A DNA stretch of 64,000 bases, taken from the NCBI GenBank assembly GCA_017794705.1, contig CP051235.1, positions 3,001,001 to 3,065,000 on the forward strand, given 5' to 3'. Position 1 is the stretch's first letter. Every line of letters begins with the position of its first letter. Source of the DNA: Devosia sp. (GTDB lineage: Bacteria > Pseudomonadota > Alphaproteobacteria > Rhizobiales > Devosiaceae). Positions 58,060 to 64,000 of the stretch are shown here, piece by piece. The notes under the pieces are model-generated. The model worked only from the letters and a program-made list of their open reading frames with translations. It was not told the origin of the DNA and did no database searches. The position numbers and the translations under genes were made by a program.

Positions 58060-58974
58060 ATGAAGTGGCAGGACAGGCGGCGCAGCGGCAATATTGAAGA
58101 CCGGCGCGGACAGGCAGGCGGTGGCGGGTTCATGCGGCGCGGAAACGGCCCAAGGCTGCGCATTCCATCCGGCCGCTCGATGGGGACGGGCGGGGCCGGC
58201 GGGCTCGGGCTGATCGTTGTCGTCATCGTCGTGGCGCTTGCGCTGGGTGTCGATCCCATGCAGCTACTGTCGGGTGGCACAACCCCGCAGACGCAGACCG
58301 ACAGTTCAACCAGCAGCCGGACAGGCGCCGGCAATGACGAGGCCAGCCAGTTTGTGGCGGTTGTGCTGGCCGAAACCGAGGACCTGTGGACTGAGGTTTT
58401 CCGGCAGAACAACCTGACCTATGAACTGCCGAATGTGGTGCTTTATTCAGGACGTACGGACGCGGCCGGGTGCGGTCTCGCCAATGCCAGCACCGGACCC
58501 TTCTACTGTCCGGCGGACCAAAAGATCTACATCGACCTCAGCTTTTACGACGTGTTGCGGACGCAGTTTGGTGCATCGGGCGATTTTGCTGAGGCCTATG
58601 TGCTGGCGCATGAAGTGGGGCACCATGTTCAGCAGCTGACAGGCGTGTTGCCGGAATTCAATGCCCAACGCAGCCGGATGAGTGAAACCGAAGTCAATGC
58701 CATGTCGGTCCGCGTGGAACTGCAGGCGGATTGCTATGCCGGCATCTGGGCCAATTATGCAGGGCAGGAGAATTTGCTGGAGCGCGGCGACATCGAAGAA
58801 GCGCTGAACGCGGCGACCCAGATCGGCGATGATGCCATCCAGGAACGTACGCAAGGCGTTGCCGTGCCGCGCACCTTCACTCATGGCACCTCGGAGCAGC
58901 GCAAGCGTTGGTTCGAAGTGGGTTATGAGAGCGGTGACGTGGGGGCGTGCGATACGTTCAGCGGAGCGATCTAG
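58060..58974 (+). CDS. Membrane-anchored neutral zinc metallopeptidase (YpfJ/Zn_peptidase family)
   Basis: 304 residues. A basic, Gly-rich N-terminus (MKWQDRRRSGNIEDRRG is the family start) is followed by one transmembrane helix (GLGLIVVVIVVALALGV, about 49-65). The extracytoplasmic catalytic domain begins near EDLWTEVFRQNN and contains the CGLANASTGPFYCPAD disulfide loop, the DLSFYDVL strand, the zinc motif AYVLAHEVGHHVQ and the SVRVELQADCYAGIWA third ligand. All key residues are present. The substrate is unknown. Ends four bases before the GFA gene, suggesting an operon. Confidence 0.92.
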   Translation: MKWQDRRRSGNIEDRRGQAGGGGFMRRGNGPRLRIPSGRSMGTGGAGGLGLIVVVIVVALALGVDPMQLLSGGTTPQTQTDSSTSSRTGAGNDEASQFVAVVLAETEDLWTEVFRQNNLTYELPNVVLYSGRTDAAGCGLANASTGPFYCPADQKIYIDLSFYDVLRTQFGASGDFAEAYVLAHEVGHHVQQLTGVLPEFNAQRSRMSETEVNAMSVRVELQADCYAGIWANYAGQENLLERGDIEEALNAATQIGDDAIQERTQGVAVPRTFTHGTSEQRKRWFEVGYESGDVGACDTFSGAI

Positions 58975-58978
58975 ACGC

Positions 58979-59383
58979 ATGGCGCTCAAGACCTATACCG
59001 GCAGTTGCCATTGCGGGGCACTGCAATTCGAGATTGACGCCGACCTTTCAAAGGGCACCGAGAAGTGCAATTGCACGATCTGCACCAAAATGCGGCTGTG
59101 GTCGGTGCGGGTGAGTTCAAACGAGTTCCGGCTGATTTCGGGCGAGGAATTCCTGAGCGACTACACTTACGGATCGGGTAATGCGCATCACACGTTTTGC
59201 AGGCGGTGCGGAGTCCGGCCGTTCGAGCACATCAACTGGCCCAGCGACGTCGTCTACTACAACATCAGCGTCGCTTGCCTTGACGGTGTGGACATAAATG
59301 AACTGATGGCGGCGCCGGTCGACTATCAGGACGGATTGCACGACTCCTGGGAGCAGGTGCCCGACGAAATCCGGCACCTGTAG
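58979..59383 (+). CDS. GFA-family zinc-binding protein
   Basis: 134 residues from the ATG at 58979. Glutathione-dependent formaldehyde-activating (GFA) fold with the conserved cysteine-rich zinc sites: GSCHCGALQF, KCNCTICTKM and FCRRCGVRPFEH. CxC, CNC-x2-C and CRRC are all intact. Members bind zinc, and some bind glutathione; real formaldehyde activation is shown only for a few. It directly follows the metallopeptidase and may share its transcript, without a clear functional link. Confidence 0.9.
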   Translation: MALKTYTGSCHCGALQFEIDADLSKGTEKCNCTICTKMRLWSVRVSSNEFRLISGEEFLSDYTYGSGNAHHTFCRRCGVRPFEHINWPSDVVYYNISVACLDGVDINELMAAPVDYQDGLHDSWEQVPDEIRHL

Positions 59384-59405
59384 ATCAAGCGAAGACAGGC
59401 GGGGT

Positions 59406-59804
59406 TTAGTCGTTCGAGTACTGATCGTCGCTGACGGGTTCCAGCCAGTCGGTCGGCACGCCTTCCTTCGATTCCTGCATGGCGATGTGGGTCATGGCCT
59501 TATCGGGGCTGGCGCCGTGCCAGTGTTTTTCCCCGGGTGGAATCCAGACCGTGTCGCCAGGCAGGATTTGCTGGATGGGTTCGCCCCAACTGCACACGCA
59601 CCCAACGCCGGAAATGACATGCAGGGTCTGACCGTAGGGGTGGGTGTGCCAGTTTGTTCGGGCGCCGGGTTCGAAGGTGACCGACACGGCGAATAGCCGT
59701 GCGGGCTCAGGCGCCTGGATGATGGGCTCCTGACGGACGCTGCCGGTGAAGTTTTCGGGGTCTCCCTTGCCGGAGGGTCGGCTGGTGTTCTTGTAGATTT
59801 GCAT
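59406..59804 (-). CDS. Cupin-domain protein
   Basis: 132 residues, single cupin barrel. Motif 1 is RTNWHTHPYGQTLHVISGVG (metal-binding His-x-His and Gln) and motif 2 PGDTVWIPPGEKHWHGAS with the last His. The pattern HTHPxGQ plus GEKHWHG is the carboxymuconolactone-associated or (R)-mandelonitrile-lyase-like small cupin subgroup. Start ATG at 59804 with GGAAAGC upstream. The C-terminal tail is acidic (DWLEPVSDDQYSND). The metal and reaction are unknown. Confidence 0.88.
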   Translation of the reverse strand: MQIYKNTSRPSGKGDPENFTGSVRQEPIIQAPEPARLFAVSVTFEPGARTNWHTHPYGQTLHVISGVGCVCSWGEPIQQILPGDTVWIPPGEKHWHGASPDKAMTHIAMQESKEGVPTDWLEPVSDDQYSND

Positions 59805-59834
59805 GAGGCTTTCCGCGTTTTCGTATCCTGGTGA

Positions 59835-60089
59835 ATGGTCGATGCAACCAAATCCTTGTTTCGCCGTTACAATTGCACAACCGCACTCTCATCAAAACCT
59901 CACCTCAGAGAAATCAAGCTTCAGCTTCTCATTCTACTCATCATTGTTGCGCTGGTTGCCGGCGCGCTCGGCTTCACCGGTATCGCTGCGGGCGCTGCCG
60001 TAGCGGCGCGGATCGTGTTCGGCATTATGCTGATCGGCATCGTGATCATCCTGATCATGGCGATGCTCGGCATGGCGGTCATTTTCTAG
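59835..60089 (+). CDS. DUF1328-type small membrane protein with unusual N-terminus
   Basis: The C-terminal 55 residues (LLILLIIVALVAGALGFTGI, AAGAAVAARIVFGIMLIGIV) match the two-helix DUF1328 family, which normally begins a few residues before the first helix. Here no ATG, GTG or TTG occurs at that place; the nearest in-frame starts are ATG 59835 and TTG 59856, which would add some 20-27 polar residues. A purine stretch CAGAGAAATC precedes the expected start. Either a rare start codon is used, the family start has been lost, or the protein truly has an extension. The end overlaps the convergent cfa stop. Confidence 0.6.
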   Translation: MVDATKSLFRRYNCTTALSSKPHLREIKLQLLILLIIVALVAGALGFTGIAAGAAVAARIVFGIMLIGIVIILIMAMLGMAVIF

Positions 60090-61198
60090 CGCTGGGTGAC
60101 GTAACCTTCGGGCACACCGCGCGGTGACAGCACAAACTGCCAGACTTGAATGGCGCGGGCGCGGAAACCGCCCGCGCAGCACAAAAGATAATATTCCCAC
60201 ATCCGTTTGAAACGTCGCTCTTCCGCCGATTGCGGTTCGGGCCACCTGGCCTGGAAATTCTCGTTCCAGGCGCAAAGGGTCTTGTCATAGTCCGGGCCGA
60301 TATTGTGCAGGTCTATGACGGTGAAAAGGCCCTCTATGGCCTCGCCGACCTGTTTCAATGAGGGCAGGACGCCGCCGGGAAAAATGTATTTCTCGATCCA
60401 GGGATCGATGGTGGTCTTTGTTTCGGGAGACCCGATCGTGTGCAGCATGAACAGGCCATCATCCTTGATGGCGCGTCGGGCTGTTTCGAAATAGGTGCGG
60501 AAGTTGCGGTAGCCGACATGTTCGAACATGCCCATGGACACGACATGATCCACCTTTCCATCGAAATCGCGGTAGTCCTTGACCTGAAAATCGCAGTCCA
60601 GCCCGGCGTAGCGGGCGCGGGCGTAGGCGGCCTGGTCAGGTGAGACCGTGACCCCAACACAAGACGCGCCATATTTCTCGGCGGCGAAACCCATGAACGC
60701 GCCCCAGCCGCAGCCGATGTCGAGCACGCGGTCGCCTTTCTTCAGTCCCACCTTGCGGCAGACCATGTCGAGCTTGGCCTCCTGTGCCTGATCGACATTG
60801 GTCACGCCCTTCGGCCAGTAGCCGCAGGAGCCGGTCATGCGGGCGTCGAGCGATGCCTCGTAAGCGTCGGTTTCGTTGTAATGCATTTTGGCAACGCGCT
60901 GGGAGCGGGCTTTCGTCTGCATATTCAAGAAACGTGCCTGCACCAGTTGCCAGATCACGTTTGGCGTGATGCGCAATTTGTCCTGCAAGCTGCTGCTGAC
61001 CACCCGGTTGAAGAATTCGGCTAGGTCGGCGCAGTCCCACGCACCGTCCATATAGGCCTCACCCAACCCGAGTGAGCCTTCGGCGTAGAGACGCGTCCAA
61101 AAGTCTTGGGAGTGGATCTGAAGGTCCCAGGGCTCGGAACCGTTCACAGTGATACCCACTTCGGCCAGAAGTGGCGTCAGAAACGCTTCCTGGGTCAT
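60086..61198 (-). CDS. cfa: Cyclopropane-fatty-acyl-phospholipid synthase
   Basis: 370 residues from the ATG at 61198; the extension to 61258 lacks family sequence. Adds a methylene from S-adenosylmethionine to membrane unsaturated fatty acids. Signatures: GSLGLGEAYMDGAWDCADLA in the N-terminal domain; YNETDAYEASLDARMTGSCG, SAM motif DRVLDIGCGWGAFMGFAAEK; VSMGMFEHVGYRNFRTYFE; LHTIGSPETKTTIDPWIEKY with IFPGGVLPS, the lipid/active-site strand; and ERRFKRMWEYYLLCCAGGFR at the C-terminus. All parts are intact. Confidence 0.95.
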   Translation of the reverse strand: MTQEAFLTPLLAEVGITVNGSEPWDLQIHSQDFWTRLYAEGSLGLGEAYMDGAWDCADLAEFFNRVVSSSLQDKLRITPNVIWQLVQARFLNMQTKARSQRVAKMHYNETDAYEASLDARMTGSCGYWPKGVTNVDQAQEAKLDMVCRKVGLKKGDRVLDIGCGWGAFMGFAAEKYGASCVGVTVSPDQAAYARARYAGLDCDFQVKDYRDFDGKVDHVVSMGMFEHVGYRNFRTYFETARRAIKDDGLFMLHTIGSPETKTTIDPWIEKYIFPGGVLPSLKQVGEAIEGLFTVIDLHNIGPDYDKTLCAWNENFQARWPEPQSAEERRFKRMWEYYLLCCAGGFRARAIQVWQFVLSPRGVPEGYVTQR

Positions 61199-61360
61199 GC
61201 GAATTCGTCCTGAAATCCCCCAAACAGCGGCAGCAGTCTGCCAAAAGAATTGAGGCATTTGAAGGGGGTAGTTTGGCGGAGGCCGATGCCCGCAGGGTTT
61301 TGAATTGCCGGTCCTGCAGGCGCAGCCTAGTCTTGAGGGGCGGCAATGCGGGAGGGTGAC

Positions 61361-61723
61361 ATGAACAAGAGCGAAGAAGTCGAGGCTTGGCTTGAGGTCT
61401 ACGACAATCCAATGAAAGAGGTGGTCATGGCTGTGCGGGATACGATCCTGGCCGCTGATCCGCGTATCATGGAATGTATCAAGTGGCAGGCGCCGACTTT
61501 CACCTACAAGGGCAACCTGGCGTCGTTCTTTCCGAAGTCAAAGCAACACGCCAGCCTGATGTTTCACAAGGGCGCCCAGATCAGGGGCGACTTCCGCTTT
61601 CTCGAGGGCGACGGGCAGGAAGCACGCAACATGAAATTCGTCGACCTCGAAGACCTGGCAAAGAAGTCGGCCGAATTGGCGGCGATTACCGTTGCGTGGT
61701 GCGATCAGCGGGATGAGAAGTAA
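61361..61723 (+). CDS. DUF1801 domain-containing protein
   Basis: 120 residues from the ATG at 61361, preceded by GGGAGGGTGAC. YdhG-like fold: VRDTILAADPRIMECIKWQA with PTFTYKGNLASFFPKSKQHA and LMFHKGAQIRGDF, then RNMKFVDLEDLAKKSAELAA. These are conserved in DUF1801 (YdhG/YjhX-related). Function unknown; some members link to DNA or stress regulation. It ends four bases before the convergent cytochrome b gene. Confidence 0.87.
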   Translation: MNKSEEVEAWLEVYDNPMKEVVMAVRDTILAADPRIMECIKWQAPTFTYKGNLASFFPKSKQHASLMFHKGAQIRGDFRFLEGDGQEARNMKFVDLEDLAKKSAELAAITVAWCDQRDEK

Positions 61724-61727
61724 GGTA

Positions 61728-62207
61728 TCACGCCCTCCCGAGCATCCGTTTTAAAACATCTGTCTTGAACCAGAAGTGCTGGGCCAGGGCGCCGGCCAGG
61801 TGCAGGAAAATCAGCGCGATGAGCACGAGGCGTGCGGTCTTGTGGACTTCGCCGGCTGCCTCAGCTTCAAGGAACCAAAGCGCCATGCCGGAAAAGGGCA
61901 TAATGAACAGCAGCGCATAAAAGGCCCAGTGGGTGCCCGCCGCCAGAAGGCGCAGGGGTGCCGGTTCACTGGACGGCGCCGGCGGGACGCCGCGGGTCAG
62001 GCGCAGGCCGAGGCGCCAGATGGCGAGAACCAGCACCAGTGTGCCGACCACGACGTGCGGATTGATCAGCGAGACGGTGCCGCCGTCTTCGCGAATTTCC
62101 CAGGCGTCCTCCATTCCTTCGTGCAGGACCAGCTGGAAAATGACCAGAACAGCAATGATCCAGTGCAGTGTGATCTGGGTACGGGAAAAACTGTCGGGTG
62201 CAGACAT
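61728..62207 (-). CDS. Cytochrome b561-type membrane protein
   Basis: 159 residues, four transmembrane helices. The haem-ligand histidines occur at the usual places: TLHWIIAVLVIFQLVLHEGM (helix 1), NPHVVVGTLVLVLAIWRLGL (helix 2), THWAFYALLFIMPFSGMALW (helix 3), VHKTARLVLIALIFLHLAGA and AQHFWFK (helix 4). This is the bacterial cytochrome b561 (CybB) family that moves electrons to or from quinone. The ATG is at 62207. No YceI partner is adjacent. Confidence 0.9.
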   Translation of the reverse strand: MSAPDSFSRTQITLHWIIAVLVIFQLVLHEGMEDAWEIREDGGTVSLINPHVVVGTLVLVLAIWRLGLRLTRGVPPAPSSEPAPLRLLAAGTHWAFYALLFIMPFSGMALWFLEAEAAGEVHKTARLVLIALIFLHLAGALAQHFWFKTDVLKRMLGRA

Positions 62208-62290
62208 CGGGGTTCCTCCAACTGATCTGACGCAATCTTAGCCGGGAGTTGAGACGCTTCCAGTTAATATTTGGAAATGTGAGTGCTGGC

Positions 62291-62746
62291 TCACAGCTTC
62301 AATTTGAACCCGTCGTGACTGCGTTCAAAGCCCAGCCGCTCGTAGAAGCGGTGGGCGTCGGAGCGCTTTTTGTTGGAGGTGAGTTGGGCGAAGGTGCAAT
62401 TGCGTTCCCGGCATTGGCCGATGGCCCATTCGATCAACATGCCGCCTAGTCCCTTACCGCGATGATCTGCGCGGACGTGGACGTTTTCGAGCTGGCCGCG
62501 CCATTGGCCAGGGCCCATCAGGTCCGGCAGGAAGCTGAGGAAAAGAGTGCCGACCACTTCGCCTTCGGACTCAACTACGATCAGGCGGTGGTTGGGATCC
62601 CTGTCGATGATGTCGAAGACCTGCCTGTAACGGGGGTCGTCGAGGTCGAGTGGCGCGTAACGGTTGGCTTCGATGGCGCCCGCGCGGGCGATCGTGATGA
62701 TCGCCTCAAGGTCCGTGGCTCTAGCGTCTCGGATAGTGGGGTTCAT
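62291..62746 (-). CDS. GNAT-family N-acetyltransferase
   Basis: 151 residues from the ATG at 62746. GNAT fold with the acetyl-CoA loop VRADHRGKGLGGMLIEWAIG (motif A, R/Q-x-x-G-x-G/A) at about 90-109, strand VGTLFLSFLPDL before it, and FYERLGFERSHDGFKL at the end. The substrate is unknown. The frame upstream to 62860 lacks family sequence and is rejected. Confidence 0.9.
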   Translation of the reverse strand: MNPTIRDARATDLEAIITIARAGAIEANRYAPLDLDDPRYRQVFDIIDRDPNHRLIVVESEGEVVGTLFLSFLPDLMGPGQWRGQLENVHVRADHRGKGLGGMLIEWAIGQCRERNCTFAQLTSNKKRSDAHRFYERLGFERSHDGFKLKL

Positions 62747-63157
62747 GGCTCGGCTCCGGAAAGGCGTGGCGCAAGTTAGTTGGCGTTTCTCACGCAGGAA
62801 AGTCGGGCGATGTCTGCCACCTGCGACAATTTGGCAACAAACGGTCCGACTTCGTCGCAAGTCGAAGCTGATCAGAGAGTGCAGGCTTGGCAGGACGAAA
62901 TGATGAGCGTACGGGAAAAGCTCAACCGCGACCCAGGAGGACCCACATGGCTGATATTTTTGTGACCTTCGGCACCGGCGTCGCGGCTATGGGAAAAATG
63001 CTCCTTATCAATTCCCGACCGTGCCGCTGAGGCCAGCACACTCCGTTCAGTGCTGCTAATCGCCGCCTGAACTCACCAAAATCACTTCGATCATACGAAT
63101 GCAGCCGCGAAGTTGCATTCCCCAATTGGGACCGGCGTCTGCGCGCCGGATGAAACC
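62747..63157. other. Intergenic region before the ABC exporter gene
   Basis: About 410 bases holding only a possible 27-codon ORF (62947-63030). No other gene-like sequence was found. Presumably it contains the promoters for the GNAT gene (minus) and the ABC transporter (plus). Confidence 0.5.
62947..63030 (+). CDS. Possible 27-codon small ORF
   Basis: ATG at 62947 is preceded by a perfect AGGAGG at 62935-62940, six bases away, which is the only strong reason to list it. The peptide (MADIFVTFGTGVAAMGKMLL, then INSRPCR) is short and partly hydrophobic. It could be a leader peptide, a small membrane peptide, or a truncated gene. Confidence 0.3.
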   Translation: MADIFVTFGTGVAAMGKMLLINSRPCR

Positions 63158-64000
63158 ATGACTTCCTGGAACAGCTTCTGGCGCGAAAACGCGTTCGGAA
63201 AAGCTTCGAGATTTGTTTACGAGCACTGGAGGCGGCAGCCGGGCCGGCTGACGGTGATGATCCTGTTCATGCTGGCTGCAACGCTCGCCGACACGGTCGC
63301 GCCGCTTTATGCAGGGCGAATCGTCAATGCATTGACCGAGTTCGGCACCAATGGCGATGTCGCCCGGCAGCATGCTCTCGTAGATTTTTCGATCATGATG
63401 GGGCTCGGGGCGGTGATGATCGGCGCCCGCTTCGTCGTGTTCTCCGGCATCGTCACGTTCACGCTCAACATGATGCCCGAAGTGGCGCGCGAAGCCTTTC
63501 ATAAGGTGCAGCGCCTGTCCTCGGATTGGCACGCGAACAGTTTTGCCGGGTCGACGGTGCGCAAGATCACGCGCGCCATGTGGTCGCTGGACGGGCTCAA
63601 CGACACACTGATTCTGGCCATGTTCTCCAAGGTGGTGATGCTGGTTTCGGCGTCAGTGCTGCTGTGGGTCTATTGGCCCGTGCTGGGATTGGTGGTGGGT
63701 GTTGGCTCCGTCCTGTACGTCGCGTTGGTGGCGGGCATGTCGCTCGGGTACATCGCGCCTGCCGCACAATTGTCCAATGCCTGGGACACCCGGGTTGGCG
63801 GGGTGCTGGCGGATTCGGTCAGTTGCAACGCCGTGGTCAAGAGCTTTGCCGGTGAACACCGCGAGGACGGTTTTGTCGGCAAGGTGATGAACAAGTGGCG
63901 CCGCCGCACCGAGCGGACCTGGCGGCGGTTCAACCTGTCATTCTTTATCCAGATGACCGCGATGTGGGTCTTCCGCGCCGCCATTCTGGGCACGGCTTTG
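63158..64000 (+). CDS. ABC transporter, transmembrane part (truncated by window end)
   Basis: The frame is open from the ATG at 63158 to the window edge (281 codons). Begins MTSWNSFWRENAFGKASRF, then a type-I exporter transmembrane domain: RLTVMILFMLAATLADTVAP, YAGRIVNALT, the second helix MMGLGAVMIGARFVVFSGIV, HKVQRLSSDWHANSFAGSTV with KITRAMWSLDGLND (coupling region), and VLLWVYWPVLGLVVGVGSVL. The order is typical of ABC transporter ATP-binding/permease fusions of the MsbA/ABCB type, so the ATPase domain should follow outside the window. Confidence 0.85.
   Translation, partial: MTSWNSFWRENAFGKASRFVYEHWRRQPGRLTVMILFMLAATLADTVAPLYAGRIVNALTEFGTNGDVARQHALVDFSIMMGLGAVMIGARFVVFSGIVTFTLNMMPEVAREAFHKVQRLSSDWHANSFAGSTVRKITRAMWSLDGLNDTLILAMFSKVVMLVSASVLLWVYWPVLGLVVGVGSVLYVALVAGMSLGYIAPAAQLSNAWDTRVGGVLADSVSCNAVVKSFAGEHREDGFVGKVMNKWRRRTERTWRRFNLSFFIQMTAMWVFRAAILGTAL

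Noticed and set aside
1..64000. tRNA, rRNA, integrase, transposase or prophage genes
   Set aside because: Looked for on both strands; no cloverleaf with CCA-type end, rRNA signature, or recombinase motifs were found.

Overview
The window looks like chromosomal DNA of an alphaproteobacterium, most likely a member of the Hyphomicrobiales (Devosiaceae-like; this is inference from gene content). The signs are GC-rich housekeeping genes, a DUF1127 protein, Omp25-type porin-like barrels, SH3b secreted proteins, TTAA-N7-TTAA (CtrA-like) boxes, the dispersed repeat with core CTCGGG(C/T)TNGACCCGAG, and a cluster of anti-Shine-Dalgarno-loop small RNAs of the alpha-r14/'cuckoo' type. No rRNA, tRNA, integrase, transposase or CRISPR array was seen.

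Layout. 0-5 kb: a truncated CaCA antiporter, membrane and periplasmic proteins, a DMT transporter, a uracil-DNA-glycosylase-family protein and a small Gly-zipper lipoprotein. 5-10.1 kb: an accessory island with visibly lower GC. It begins with 1.4 kb of palindromic intergenic repeats and carries a compact restriction-modification operon (C5-cytosine methyltransferase, HNH nuclease, N6-adenine methyltransferase). It ends in tandem, diverged remnants of the uvrB 3' end beside the intact uvrB (10142-12712, minus). On the other side of uvrB is a second HNH nuclease with an EVE/PUA-like N-terminus plus a small partner ORF, so uvrB sits between two defence-like modules.

14-28 kb: ordinary genes (a BTAD-like/alpha-beta hydrolase fusion, STAS, DUF1127, AI-2E transporter, THUMP RNA methyltransferase, AAA ATPase, aldo/keto reductase, two tandem outer-membrane barrels with CtrA-like boxes, M81 peptidase, SelO, hemerythrin) and one candidate structured ncRNA at 17.6 kb. 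28-36 kb: a locus of five secreted paralogues built as signal peptide, SH3b domain, linker and beta/gamma-crystallin (I36-like) domain. Their linkers differ (none, Pro-rich, or about 30 Gly-X-Pro collagen-like triplets). The array is interrupted by a large secreted VWA protein with six tandem beta-sandwich repeats and a thioredoxin-fold protein.

36-47.8 kb: YciA-type thioesterase and thymidine kinase with a structured, terminator-ended RNA directly upstream, a DUF2147 protein, DMT transporter, cysteine-desulfurase-like enzyme, HD-GYP protein, Spy/LTXXQ protein, CBS pair, tyrA-pheA, and MsrP. 47.86-48.46 kb is a gene-free stretch that encodes, on the minus strand, three consecutive small RNAs whose hairpin loops expose CCTCCTCCC-type anti-Shine-Dalgarno motifs. 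Each ends in an intrinsic terminator, and promoter-like elements precede each. This is the most notable non-coding structure in the window.

48.5-64 kb: LysR-trxB, greA, cold-shock protein, an SDR-TetR pair with a palindromic operator-like site, a TPR methyltransferase, carB, a zinc metallopeptidase, GFA, cupin, cyclopropane synthase, small metabolic genes, and the 5' part of an ABC exporter cut by the window end.
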